This document shows positions 52,082-61,353 of a stretch of DNA of 64,000 nt, in pieces. The position numbers were made by a program, and so were the translations under genes. Below the pieces are notes generated by a model. That model was given only the letters and a program-made list of their open reading frames with translations. It was not told where the DNA came from and did no database searches. Where the stretch lies: NCBI RefSeq assembly GCF_900115305.1, contig NZ_FOVW01000001.1, positions 124,001 to 188,000 on the forward strand. Reading direction: 5' to 3'. Each line of letters begins with the position of its first letter. The first letter of the stretch is position 1. Source of the stretch: Algoriphagus ornithinivorans (GTDB lineage: Bacteria; Bacteroidota; Bacteroidia; Cytophagales; Cyclobacteriaceae).

Positions 52082-55000
52082 TTACTTAGCATTGAATGTA
52101 ATATTTGCTAAAATAAATGTTCCAATTTCAGCTCCACCTTGAGGCTCACTGACAATGTAGAGTTTACGTTTTTTTCCATCTGTTTGGCCCGTGACGGGAA
52201 TAGTTACCTGATCGTAGATTACTGGCATACCAGGCGCCTTTTGTTGATTTTTCTGAACAAATGTACCTTTAGCCAAGACTTCTCCAGTTGGGCTATCTAA
52301 TCTGATTTCGAAATCTACTCCCGTTGTCAAAGGCTCTACAGAAGCGGTAGTTAAGGTCACAGATCCAACTCCCGTCATGTCTGTGGCAGGCAGTGAGAAA
52401 TGACCTTTTTGACTTGGCACCATCATGAGATTATTTCCGTCAAAAGACATGGCAGTATAGGCTTCCATATCTCCGGATCTTCCTAAATCAATGGTGTTGG
52501 CAGTCAAAACTATCGAGCTACTTCCTGACAATGGTTTGATGTTTTCTCCACCTGCGTCAGTGTAGGATGCATTGATTATTAAGGCTCCTTTTGGTGAAGG
52601 AGTTTTGCCCAATGTTGGATCTAAACTGCCTTTAGAAGCTAAGCTAGGTTTTTGTTCACCTTTTAAAGATAGTACATAGGTCACCAAAGCTTTCAAATCT
52701 GATTCTTTCAAATCTGGGTTGGCTGGCATTACCGTTTCGCCCCAGACTCCTCCGCCACCATTTTTGATTTTATTCATCAAATAGGATGCATCTCTATTTC
52801 TATACTTTTTGGCTACTTCTGTATAGGCAGGACCCACGGAAGCCTCGTTTTCTTTGTGGCAGGTTTTACAAGTAAGCGACTGTACCAGAGCTTTTCCAGT
52901 CATAGCTTCGCTCATCACTTTGTGGCCCATGTCTGCCTCTGCTTGATCCAACCCTTCGATGTAATCAGCAGCTACATACAAATTGCTCAAATCATTGGAA
53001 GCTTCAGGATGATTCTGGTCAGTTACCGTGATTTGGTAGTTTACTTTTCTTCCCGGGAAATAGAAGGATTGATTACCTTCTACTCTTATACTCACTTCAG
53101 GAGCTACATTTCCCACATATACATTTGCTTTAGGTCCTTTTCCTTCCATCCCTGCCGGATCAGAAGCCATGACCGTCACTTCATACTCACCAACTGAATC
53201 AAAAGTGGTGGTAAGTTTAGGTTCTGTGGTTTTTTCTGTTTTTCCATTTCCCAAGTCCCAGACATAGGTGATTGGGTCTTTTTCAGGATCTGATGCTTGG
53301 GCAGTAAAGGTAACAGACAATGGTGCTAATCCAGAGGACTTATCTGCAGTTACAGATTCAACTGCAGGAGGTCTATTTCCTCCGTTAAAATCTATTCTTG
53401 AAAGTCCAGCGTCAGGATTTTTGCTAAACCAGCCATTTCCATATTCCAAAATATAAATTTTGCCATCAGGCCCCATTTCCATATCTATCAAGGAGTTGAA
53501 TTTGGTATTGGGCATGAAAGGCTCCATTTTGGAGAAGTCACCGTTTTCTTCCATAGTGACTACTTTAACCCAACCTCTAATCCAATCATAAATGAAGAGT
53601 TTGCCGTCGAAATAATCAGGCATTTTGCCTTCACTTTGATACAAATCGGAATAATAAACTGGTCCTGCCATCGCATTTCTACCTCCTGTTCCTACTTGTG
53701 GAAAGTCAGGCGATGCCGCATACGGATACCAAATGAATGCTGCTTGGGTGGCTGGTAATTCTTTGAGACCGGTATTATGAGGTGAATTATTGACTGGTTT
53801 TGCAGGATCAAACTTCAATCCGGATTTTCCAGCTGCATAATCATACTCAAAATAGGTGTAGTTATTTCCAATAGCATAAGGCCATCCAAAATTACCGGCT
53901 GTTCTTGCTTGATTGACTTCGTCATAGCCCCTTGGACCCTTGCTGTCTAATGAATCATTGCTAGCATCAGGACCTACTTCGCCCCAGTATAGAAAACCTG
54001 TTTTTTGATCAACGGCAATTCTATAAGGGTTTCTATTTCCTTGAACATATATCTCAGCTCTGGTATTGGAAGTGCCTTCAGGATAAAGATTGCCTGCAGG
54101 GATAGTGTAAGATCCATCATCCTGAACCTTGATTCTAAGTATTTTTCCTCTTAGATCATTGGAGTTTCCGGAGCTTCTTCTGGCATCCCATTGCTTTCTT
54201 CCCTCTCTTCCGTCCAAAGGAGCAAAGCCACTCAAGACATATTGGGAATCATTTTGATTGAATGGGGTAGAATTGTCACCAGTCGATAAATAAAGATTTC
54301 CATCCTTATCAAATGCGATGGAACCACCAGTATGACAACAAATATTTCTATCTGAAGCGACGTCTAAAATTACTTTTTCTGAACTCATATCCCAAACACC
54401 ATCTTTGAAGACAAATCGGGAAAGTCTGTTTATTTCCGCATCACCTGCTGGAGAATAGTAAACAAAGACAAAATTATTGGAAGCATAGTTGGGGTCTTTC
54501 TGGATTCCCATCAATCCCTCTTCAGCATTTACTCCGGGTACTTCAGATTTCCAGTAAACATTCAGTTTGGCGACCTCTTCTAACTTCTCAGTTTCATTAT
54601 TAAAATAGAGAATTTCACCTCTTCTTTGAGCCACCAAAATATCCAGGTTGGGTAAAATGGTCATTTCTGTTGGCTCGGTAAACTCACCCATGGAAAGGTA
54701 AGTCTTGGTAAAGCGATTTTCCTCAGGAGCTCTCTTACTTGTAGCTGCGGTATAATCCAATTCCAGATTTTCGCCAATTGCATATTGAATCCCTGCCAAT
54801 AAGTGCTTGAGAAAGTCTTCTTCCTGATAAGACTCCTTGGTATGGCCACCACCTGTATAAAATGCTCTTCCTCCATCAAAGTCATGATACCATGCGATTG
54901 GGTGATCCCCCATGTCCATTCCTCCTTGGTAAGAAGATTCATCAAGCATCAAAAGTTTTTTGGTATCGGGATTTACCTTTTTATAGCTGTACCATTCGTC

Positions 55001-55528
55001 TGTTCTTTCCCATGATTCAGGAAGAAAATTGACGGAAGGGTGTTTTTCAGCAGTTCGTGTTACGATTCCCTTCTGAACATTTGGATGAGGGTCATTGATA
55101 CCTGGGTGATCTGCGAAATATCCGCCGACCAATTTCCCGTACCAGCCCCATTCGTATTCCGTGTCAGCCGCTGCGTGAATTCCCACGTAGCCACCTCCTG
55201 ATTGAATATATCTTTCGAAATCAGCTTCCTGATAGTGATCCAAGACATCTCCGGTAGTGCTAAGCCAGATTACCGCAGCATATTTGGCCAAGTTTTCCTC
55301 ATTGATATCTTCTGCATTCTGGGTTTGATCCACATCAAAGCCATTTTCAGCTCCCAACTTCTGAATTGCTGCTATTCCATCCGGGATAGATTCATGAACA
55401 AATCCAGCTGTTTTACTGAAAATAAGGACTTTAGGGTTTCCTTCTCTTTTGTTTTTACAGGCAGAAAATGCCAGCATTATTACCAAAAAAAGGAGAAATA
55501 GGTTTTTAAGGGTTTTTGAGAAATTCAT
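52082..55528 (-). CDS. ThuA - PQQ-type sugar dehydrogenase - PKD - cytochrome c - CBM6-like lipoprotein
   Basis: 1148 aa. Lipoprotein signal ending VIMLAFSAC. Domains in order: ThuA-like (~30-255, VLIFSKTAGFVHESIPDGIAAI, YVGIHAAADTEYEWGWY); soluble glucose/sorbosone dehydrogenase-type propeller (~270-690, EGLMGIQKDPNY, GNLYLSTGDNS, GKILRI, QGNRNPYRIAVDQKTGFLYWGEVGPDA); PKD domain (~700-790, SGLAPLSVTFTAQASDPE, YVWDLGNG); monohaem cytochrome c with CKTCH (887-891) and an axial Met in ETVMPANPD (~934); C-terminal carbohydrate-binding CBM6-like part (~1000-1148). Likely a periplasmic or outer-membrane sugar-oxidising enzyme that passes electrons to its own haem. Frequent in Bacteroidota. Confidence 0.9.
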   Translation of the reverse strand: MNFSKTLKNLFLLFLVIMLAFSACKNKREGNPKVLIFSKTAGFVHESIPDGIAAIQKLGAENGFDVDQTQNAEDINEENLAKYAAVIWLSTTGDVLDHYQEADFERYIQSGGGYVGIHAAADTEYEWGWYGKLVGGYFADHPGINDPHPNVQKGIVTRTAEKHPSVNFLPESWERTDEWYSYKKVNPDTKKLLMLDESSYQGGMDMGDHPIAWYHDFDGGRAFYTGGGHTKESYQEEDFLKHLLAGIQYAIGENLELDYTAATSKRAPEENRFTKTYLSMGEFTEPTEMTILPNLDILVAQRRGEILYFNNETEKLEEVAKLNVYWKSEVPGVNAEEGLMGIQKDPNYASNNFVFVYYSPAGDAEINRLSRFVFKDGVWDMSSEKVILDVASDRNICCHTGGSIAFDKDGNLYLSTGDNSTPFNQNDSQYVLSGFAPLDGREGRKQWDARRSSGNSNDLRGKILRIKVQDDGSYTIPAGNLYPEGTSNTRAEIYVQGNRNPYRIAVDQKTGFLYWGEVGPDASNDSLDSKGPRGYDEVNQARTAGNFGWPYAIGNNYTYFEYDYAAGKSGLKFDPAKPVNNSPHNTGLKELPATQAAFIWYPYAASPDFPQVGTGGRNAMAGPVYYSDLYQSEGKMPDYFDGKLFIYDWIRGWVKVVTMEENGDFSKMEPFMPNTKFNSLIDMEMGPDGKIYILEYGNGWFSKNPDAGLSRIDFNGGNRPPAVESVTADKSSGLAPLSVTFTAQASDPEKDPITYVWDLGNGKTEKTTEPKLTTTFDSVGEYEVTVMASDPAGMEGKGPKANVYVGNVAPEVSIRVEGNQSFYFPGRKVNYQITVTDQNHPEASNDLSNLYVAADYIEGLDQAEADMGHKVMSEAMTGKALVQSLTCKTCHKENEASVGPAYTEVAKKYRNRDASYLMNKIKNGGGGVWGETVMPANPDLKESDLKALVTYVLSLKGEQKPSLASKGSLDPTLGKTPSPKGALIINASYTDAGGENIKPLSGSSSIVLTANTIDLGRSGDMEAYTAMSFDGNNLMMVPSQKGHFSLPATDMTGVGSVTLTTASVEPLTTGVDFEIRLDSPTGEVLAKGTFVQKNQQKAPGMPVIYDQVTIPVTGQTDGKKRKLYIVSEPQGGAEIGTFILANITFNAK

Positions 55529-55699
55529 TACTGTATAATTTTAAGCAAAATAGGGAATTCTAAAATTCCGCCTGCTAAGTAATTGAATTTCGGTGATTTT
55601 CGAAGATGAATAGCTCTATTTTTTCAAATTGAGACAATAAAAAATTAAAATCTGGTAAGCATAGATTTATCAGATTAATAAGAAAGCCTTTTATGAGGC

Positions 55700-56725
55700 T
55701 TAAGCTTGTCTATTGGATGACTTCCTTGGTACCAAGGTGGTTTCCAAAACTATGGAAATTGGATCGTCTGAAGCTAGGCCATCCAATTGATCTAAAAGAT
55801 GGCTTACTGCCAATTTTCCCATTTCATAGCCGGGTTGAGATACTGTAGTCAAAGGCGGTTCCACCACCGCCGATGTAGGGTTGTTGGTAAATCCTGCAAG
55901 GGCGATTTCCTCTGGAACTTTGAGTCCAATAGATTTCCAGTAGGTCAAGACATCTACTGCAACCGGATCTATCATGCAAAAAACCGCATCAGGACGAGAT
56001 TTCATCGCTGCAATTTCTTTGGCTACTTCTATATTTCCCTCTAAGGTCAAATCGGTAACTTTGATAAAGTTAGAGTTTTCCTTAATTCCGTACTCATTTA
56101 GGGCTTTTAGATAGCCTTCTTTTCTCTTTTTAGAAATGTATAGGTCTTCAGGTCCGGAAACGAATACAATATTTCTACATCCCATTTCCAAAAGGTGATG
56201 AGTCACCTGATATGCGCCGCCTGCATCATTGAAAGTCACTTTGGACACAGGGATGTCCTCCTGAACACGATCAAAAAGGACGAAAGGGATTTCTCGGCTA
56301 TAGAGCTCGTAGAGATGTTCGTAGTGATTGGTTTCTCTACTCAAAGAGATCAAAAGTGCATCTACCTGAGAGGCAACTAAGGTTCTGATATTGGCAATTT
56401 CCTGATCAATGGATTCATTGGACTGACAAATCATCACATTATATCCTCTCTTGTTGGCGTGATCCTGAATGCCGCTAATACAGGATGCAAAGAAGTGTGA
56501 GGTGATTTCAGGTACAATCACACCAAGGGTTTTGGTTCGGCTGATTCTAAGACTCTGTGCCAGAAGATTGGGTTGATAGTTCATCTCCTTAGCCATCTCC
56601 ACAATCTTCCGCTTGGTTTCTGGGTGTAATTCAGGAGAATCTTTCAATGCACGAGAAATGGTGGAAACGGATACCCCCAATTTCTTCGCAATTTCCTTCA
56701 TGGTAACCTGATGCCCTTTTTTCAT
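55700..56725 (-). CDS. LacI family transcriptional regulator
   Basis: 341 aa. N-terminal HTH VTMKEIAKKLGVSVSTISRALKDSPELHPETKRKIVEMAKEMNYQPN (~8-55) with the hinge LAQSLRISRTKTLGVIVPEI, then a periplasmic-binding-like effector domain (~62-341). It binds a sugar or sugar derivative and controls genes nearby, usually as a repressor. The likely targets are itself, the ThuA/cytochrome gene 171 bp downstream on the same strand, and the remote sugar MFS at 7-8 kb, which has an AAACGTTT palindrome upstream. ATG 56725 is used; MKEIAKK at 56701 is also possible. Confidence 0.93.
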   Translation of the reverse strand: MKKGHQVTMKEIAKKLGVSVSTISRALKDSPELHPETKRKIVEMAKEMNYQPNLLAQSLRISRTKTLGVIVPEITSHFFASCISGIQDHANKRGYNVMICQSNESIDQEIANIRTLVASQVDALLISLSRETNHYEHLYELYSREIPFVLFDRVQEDIPVSKVTFNDAGGAYQVTHHLLEMGCRNIVFVSGPEDLYISKKRKEGYLKALNEYGIKENSNFIKVTDLTLEGNIEVAKEIAAMKSRPDAVFCMIDPVAVDVLTYWKSIGLKVPEEIALAGFTNNPTSAVVEPPLTTVSQPGYEMGKLAVSHLLDQLDGLASDDPISIVLETTLVPRKSSNRQA

Positions 56726-56860
56726 GTGTTTAAAATCGTTTCTCAGAAGTCACATGGAATCTCGCATAAATTAAAATCGTCCTGGTGTGTGTCGGATCCG
56801 AAATGCTCGATTTCATCTGTCTCTAAATTGTCTATTTCAGTTTCAGCAAAACTTAATTTC

Positions 56861-56904
56861 CAAATTTATAATTGCAATCGTCAACAATTGTTTGAATTGC
56901 AATA
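56861..56904 (-). promoter_or_regulatory. candidate promoter and operator of the LacI gene
   Basis: On the minus strand TAAATTTG (56868-56861) fits the -7 element. Just upstream are two direct copies of ATTGCAAT around a TCAACAATTGTTTGA dyad, at the position where a repressor would cover the -33 region. No good -33 TTTG at 19 bases. Confidence 0.3.
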
Positions 56905-56920
56905 AAATCAGTTGAAAATT

Positions 56921-57901
56921 TTATTCCTGATAAACTGTAAATAAAACAGTTTCTCCGACAGCTTGCAAGGATCTTGCATCAATCAGTTCCATATTATCCT
57001 GATGAGTATGGTGATATAGGCCAAAACCGTAGTCTGGAGAGAACTCAATGATGTCAATCATCGGAATTCCAGCATCCTCGTTAACAAATACATGGTCGTC
57101 CAAGATCTCTGGGGCATTTCTGTTGACAAAAAAGGCTGAATGTCCAATTTTAGCGGCATTGTCCCAGACTTTCTTTAAAATCCCTGAGGCATATTGCCGG
57201 GAGTATCCTTCTTTAAAAAATCTTGCTCCTTTAGCACCAACCAAGTCCACTAAAATGCCATAATAAGCGGTATAGTTTGCCTGATGCTTGTTTTTTGACC
57301 AATACTGCGAGCCTAAACACCACCAAATCTGTGAATTATTTCTCGCTCTGGAAGTTTCAGGCTCCCCATCATCTTCTCCGTCAAACAGGATGATATCTAT
57401 GCCTACGTCCGGTTTTAATCCCTGAGCTTGAATTACCCGGGCAATTTCCAATAAAACTCCAACTCCGGAACCTCCATCGTTGGCTCCGTCAATTGGTTCA
57501 TCTATCCTGTTAGTATCTTTATCAGCGATTCTTCGGGTATCCCAATGGGCGGCGAGCAATATTCTCTTTTCTGCTTCTGGCTTGAAAGAAGCGATGATAT
57601 TGGTGAGGTCCCAATTGAGTCCATCATAAGTTTTTGCCTGAAAATCTTGAGTTTGTACAGACCAACCCCAATTTTCAAACTGGGAGATCAACCACTTTTT
57701 GGTGTTTTCATGCGCTGCGGTTCCTGGTACTCTCGGCCCAAAATCCACTTGTTTTTGCACAAAGGCATAAGCAGAATCTGCATTGAAGCTTGGATAAGGC
57801 TTTACAGGTTTCTCGCTGGTATTGGATTGTTGAGTACTTTTTTCTCCTGAGCAAGCTCCAAAAAGAATTAATAGTAAGAGAATCCAGATTTTATTCTTCA
57901 T
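56921..57901 (-). CDS. M28 family peptidase, glutaminyl-peptide cyclotransferase-like, lipoprotein
   Basis: 326 aa. Lipoprotein signal [17 protein letters not shown] (Cys17). M28 zinc fold: [10 protein letters not shown] (~115-124), [19 protein letters not shown] (~137-155, the Asp bridge), [10 protein letters not shown] (catalytic Glu), and HTHQDN near the end for the last His. Lack of the second ligand common to aminopeptidases and the WWCLGSQYW stretch point to glutaminyl cyclase, which makes N-terminal pyroglutamate. Common with T9SS, where exported proteins begin with Gln after signal cleavage. ATG 57901 overlaps the cysS stop by 11 bases, so the two are co-translated. Confidence 0.85.
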   Translation of the reverse strand: MKNKIWILLLLILFGACSGEKSTQQSNTSEKPVKPYPSFNADSAYAFVQKQVDFGPRVPGTAAHENTKKWLISQFENWGWSVQTQDFQAKTYDGLNWDLTNIIASFKPEAEKRILLAAHWDTRRIADKDTNRIDEPIDGANDGGSGVGVLLEIARVIQAQGLKPDVGIDIILFDGEDDGEPETSRARNNSQIWWCLGSQYWSKNKHQANYTAYYGILVDLVGAKGARFFKEGYSRQYASGILKKVWDNAAKIGHSAFFVNRNAPEILDDHVFVNEDAGIPMIDIIEFSPDYGFGLYHHTHQDNMELIDARSLQAVGETVLFTVYQE

Positions 57902-59384
57902 ATGCCCAGTCAATTTTGTCTTTCATATCTTTTACTACAAATCCCATGGACTTCAAGCCTGCCCTGATTTCATCCACCTTGGCATAATCTCTAGCTTTCT
58001 TAGCTTCTCCGTACAATTGCAGCAATAAGTCAAGCATATTTTCCTGAACATCGCTTTTTTCTTCAACCAAGCCTAGTATTTGGGTCACAAAAGTGATGAA
58101 GTTATCTTTTAACTGATCAAATACCTCTTTCCCTAGGGAGGCGGATTTTAGTTGGCCTGTAAAGATGGAATTGATCTTTTTAAGCAAATTAAATAAATGT
58201 CCAATCGCCTGAGCAGTATTGAAATCATCGTCCATGGCCCTATAGGCATTAGCGATACTGGACTCAATCTGCTTGATTTGATTTTCATCCAGAGCAATAC
58301 CTTCCTCTGATTGATATTCTAAATTTCTGGCAATTTTCAATCCATTGATAATCTTCTTATAGCCTTTTTGAGCAGCCTGAAGAGCTTCATTGGAGAAATC
58401 CAAGGTAGATCGGTAATGCGCAGTCAAAATAAAATAGCGAATGGTCATTGGGCTGTATGCCTGTTCCAATAAATCATGCTTACCAGTAAACAATTCCTGA
58501 AGGGTAATGAAATTCCCCAAGGATTTACCCATTTTCTGCCCATTGATGGTAATCATGTTATTATGCATCCAGTATCGGGCCGGATCTCTGTGATTGCAGG
58601 CATTTCCCTGTGCTATTTCACATTCGTGATGAGGAAACATTAAGTCCATACCGCCTCCATGTATATCAAATTGACTTCCCAGGTATTTGGAGCTCATCGC
58701 TGTACACTCTAAATGCCAGCCCGGAAAGCCCAATCCCCAAGGAGACTCCCACTTCATCAGATGCTCAGATGCAGCGTTCTTCCATAATGCAAAATCTACC
58801 GCATTTCGTTTCTCACCCTGTCCATCCAGATCTCTACTTCCGCTCATTAATTCTTCCAGCACTCTACCGGAAAGCTTCCCGTACTTATAGGTCTTATTGT
58901 ATTTCAATACATCGAAATAAACAGAGCCATTCACCTCATAGGCCAAACCTTCTTTAAGAATAGCCTCAACCAAAGCGATCTGTTCTGGAATGTGGCCTGT
59001 AGCACGAGGTTCAATGTTGGGTTTCAGAGTATTCAACAAAGCCATATCTCTATGATAAGTATCCGTGTATTGCTGGGCGACTTCCATAGGTTCCAACTGC
59101 TCCAGTTTGGCTTTTTTGGCAATCTTATCTTCTCCTTCATCCGCATCACCTTGCAAGTGACCTACATCCGTGATGTTTCTGACATAGCGAACTTTATATC
59201 CTAAATGAGTCAAATATCTATTGACTGTGTCAAAGGTGATTGCAGGCCTGCCATGACCCAAGTGTGCATCCCCATATACGGTCGGACCACAAACATACAT
59301 TCCCACAAATGGAGGATTGATCGGTTGGAATTCTTCTTTATCCCTGGAAAGGGTATTGTAGAGTTTGAGTTGGTGCGATTTCAT
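57891..59384 (-). CDS. cysS: cysteinyl-tRNA synthetase
   Basis: 497 aa, standard size. Class I synthetase that charges tRNA-Cys. Zinc site Cys32 in CGPTVYG; HIGH motif HLGH at 41-44; further zinc ligands around WHLECTAM (Cys227) and FPHHECE (~250-256); KMSKS motif as KMGKS at 284-288, a substitution found in some CysRS. The C-terminal helical part has the tRNA-binding DALR region (~345-440). ATG 59384 is preceded by a short array of 7-bp units. The M28 gene follows with an 11-base overlap. Confidence 0.97.
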   Translation of the reverse strand: MKSHQLKLYNTLSRDKEEFQPINPPFVGMYVCGPTVYGDAHLGHGRPAITFDTVNRYLTHLGYKVRYVRNITDVGHLQGDADEGEDKIAKKAKLEQLEPMEVAQQYTDTYHRDMALLNTLKPNIEPRATGHIPEQIALVEAILKEGLAYEVNGSVYFDVLKYNKTYKYGKLSGRVLEELMSGSRDLDGQGEKRNAVDFALWKNAASEHLMKWESPWGLGFPGWHLECTAMSSKYLGSQFDIHGGGMDLMFPHHECEIAQGNACNHRDPARYWMHNNMITINGQKMGKSLGNFITLQELFTGKHDLLEQAYSPMTIRYFILTAHYRSTLDFSNEALQAAQKGYKKIINGLKIARNLEYQSEEGIALDENQIKQIESSIANAYRAMDDDFNTAQAIGHLFNLLKKINSIFTGQLKSASLGKEVFDQLKDNFITFVTQILGLVEEKSDVQENMLDLLLQLYGEAKKARDYAKVDEIRAGLKSMGFVVKDMKDKIDWAYEE

Positions 59385-59390
59385 AATATA

Positions 59391-59424
59391 TACGAAGTAC
59401 TAGTACAAGGTACCAAGTACAGGA
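59391..59424. repeat. 7-bp-period repeat just upstream of cysS
   Basis: TAC recurs at 59391, 59398, 59404, 59411 and 59418, with steps of 7, 6, 7 and 7, giving units such as TACGAAG, TACAAGG, TACCAAG. It ends 7 bases before the cysS ATG and so lies in its leader. Confidence 0.6.
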
Positions 59425-59556
59425 TGATTCCTTTATTTTATTTGAATTGCAAATTAGGAGAAAATTAAAGCAGATTAAAGGATCAATTGCAAAGTTTAAG
59501 AAGGTGAATGTTGATTGGTTCACCTGCAAAGGCTCAATCAGTTTTCCTTAGGACTT

Positions 59557-59601
59557 CAAAACAAAAAAGACTCTCAGTTCCGAAGCGAAACCAAGAGTCT
59601 T
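59557..59601 (-). terminator. purH terminator
   Basis: Long hairpin: outer arms AAGACTCT / AGAGTCTT (59567-59574 and 59594-59601) with an inner GTT-CG / CG-AAC stem, then TTTTTTGTTTT on the minus strand. It lies 47 bases past the purH stop. Confidence 0.85.
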
Positions 59602-59639
59602 ATTTCTTGCATCTAATATCTAGCCTCTCGCTTCTTTTT
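59598..59639. repeat. six 7-bp units between purH and its terminator
   Basis: TCTTATT, TCTTGCA, TCTAATA, TCTAGCC, TCTCGCT, TCTTTTT occur in exact succession. TCT is fixed and the last four bases vary. It lies 9-50 bases past the purH stop. Confidence 0.6.
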
Positions 59640-59647
59640 TTCTTAGA

Positions 59648-61174
59648 TCAATGCTTAAAGTGTCTGACTCCAGTCATCACCATGCTCATGCCGTGGGCAT
59701 CGCAGAAGGCAATGCTGTCTTGGTCTTTGATAGATCCCCCAGGTTGAACAACTGCCGTGATTCCTGCTTCATGTGCGATTTCCACACAATCAGGGAATGG
59801 GAAGAAAGCATCGGAGGCCATCACAGCACCTTTCAAGTCAAAACCAAATTCATTGGCTTTAATGATTGCTTGCTTCAAAGCGTCTACTCGGGAAGTTTGA
59901 CCTACACCAGAGGCAAAGAGTTGATTATCATTGCTTAATACGATGGTATTGGATTTGGTGTGCTTACAAACTTTCGCAGCAAAGACCAAAGCATCCATTT
60001 CCTTTTCAGAAGGAGCTTTTTGAGTGGCTACTTTAAAATCAGCCTTGCTTTCTGTTGCTAAATCCTTGTCTTGCTCGATTACTCCATTAAGCAAGGTTTT
60101 GATCATTTTGGTGCCAGGCAAAGCCATCTTTTGGCGAAGTAGGATTCTGTTTTTCTTGCCCTTCAAAATTTCCAAAGCTTCCTCCGTAAATTCTGGTGCA
60201 ATCAATACTTCGAAAAACAAAGAATGCATTTCTTCAGCCGCAGCCTTGTCTACAGTCTGGTTGGTTACCAAAACTCCTCCAAAGGCAGAAAGAGTATCAG
60301 CAGCAAATGCTTTCTGATAGGCTTCTTTTACTGTGGAGGCGGTAGCACAGCCACATGCATTGGTATGTTTTAAGATTGCGAAGGCAGTTTGATCAGGAAA
60401 CTCAGCGATAAGGTTTACTGCAGCGTCTACATCTACTAGATTATTATAGGAAAGCTCTTTACCGTTTAATTGGTCAAAAAGTTGCTCCAAGTCGCCATAG
60501 AAATGAGCAGCCTGATGCGGGTTTTCACCATATCTAAGAGCTTTGGCTTTGCTTTCAGATACTTTCAAAGCCGGGATATTTTCGCTTTGGTTAAAGTAGT
60601 TGAAAATATGGGTGTCATAATTGGATGAAACCTGAAATGCCTGAGCGGCAAAATATCTTCTGTCTTCTAAGGTAGTTCCACCGTCTTGCTCAGTCAATTT
60701 TGCCTCTAATTCAGCATATTGATTCTTTGAGGCGATGATGGTCACATCTTTGAAGTTTTTGGCAGCTGCACGAATCAAAGAAATACCGCCAATGTCGATT
60801 TTTTCTATGATATCTGCCTCAGAAGCACCGGAAGCTACTGTTTCCTCAAAAGGATACAGATCCACAATCACCAAGTCAATAGCGGGAATTTCGAATTCAG
60901 CTGCCTGAGAAAGGTCTCCTTCATTTTCTCTTCTGTAAAGAATACCGCCAAATACTTTTGGGTGAAGGGTTTTCACTCTTCCTCCAAAAATAGAAGGGTA
61001 GGAGGTTAGCTCTTCTACAGGAATAACCTCAGCTCCTTGATCTTCGATGAATTTCTGGGTGCCACCGGTAGAGTAAATTGTTACTCCATGTTTTTTCAAA
61101 AGGGCAATAATAGGTTCGAGATTGTCTTTATAAAAGACTGATATAAGGGCAGATTGAATTTTTTTGACAGCCAT
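59648..61174 (-). CDS. purH: bifunctional AICAR formyltransferase/IMP cyclohydrolase
   Basis: 508 aa, normal length. It carries out the last two steps of purine synthesis to IMP in the cytoplasm. N-terminal IMP cyclohydrolase (MGS-like) domain ~1-145: ISVFYKDNLEPIIALLKKHGVTIYSTGGT, then YPFEETVASG and RAAAKNFKDVTII. AICAR transformylase from ~200: RYGENPHQAA (~214-223), catalytic KH in LKHTNACGCA (269-270), and the end HEAGITAVVQPGGSIKDQD. Its promoter (TACCTTTG) and terminator are both visible, so it is a single-gene unit. Confidence 0.98.
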   Translation of the reverse strand: MAVKKIQSALISVFYKDNLEPIIALLKKHGVTIYSTGGTQKFIEDQGAEVIPVEELTSYPSIFGGRVKTLHPKVFGGILYRRENEGDLSQAAEFEIPAIDLVIVDLYPFEETVASGASEADIIEKIDIGGISLIRAAAKNFKDVTIIASKNQYAELEAKLTEQDGGTTLEDRRYFAAQAFQVSSNYDTHIFNYFNQSENIPALKVSESKAKALRYGENPHQAAHFYGDLEQLFDQLNGKELSYNNLVDVDAAVNLIAEFPDQTAFAILKHTNACGCATASTVKEAYQKAFAADTLSAFGGVLVTNQTVDKAAAEEMHSLFFEVLIAPEFTEEALEILKGKKNRILLRQKMALPGTKMIKTLLNGVIEQDKDLATESKADFKVATQKAPSEKEMDALVFAAKVCKHTKSNTIVLSNDNQLFASGVGQTSRVDALKQAIIKANEFGFDLKGAVMASDAFFPFPDCVEIAHEAGITAVVQPGGSIKDQDSIAFCDAHGMSMVMTGVRHFKH

Positions 61175-61210
61175 TTTTGGAATGGGTTGGGATGAATTTC
61201 AATGAAGCTG

Positions 61211-61218
61211 CAAAGGTA
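61211..61218 (-). promoter_or_regulatory. purH promoter -7 element
   Basis: TACCTTTG on the minus strand, 36 bases before the purH ATG. The -33 position holds ACTG, not TTTG, so only the -7 is consensus. Confidence 0.5.
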
Positions 61219-61291
61219 GGAAAAATTGGCTAAAGGGCAGTTGAAATCAGCGTTTAAGCCTTAGGGAATTTTCAATTCGAGTGAAGATGAA

Positions 61292-61330
61292 AAATAAAAG
61301 GATAGCGAAACAATCGCCATCCTTTTATTT
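61292..61330 (-). terminator. terminator of the MopE-like lipoprotein gene
   Basis: Arms AAATAAAAGGAT-GCGA / TCGC-ATCCTTTTATTT with one mismatch, 24 bases past the stop, with a T-rich tail on the minus strand. Confidence 0.75.
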
Positions 61331-61353
61331 CATAAGTTATTTTGTTTGGTTAC

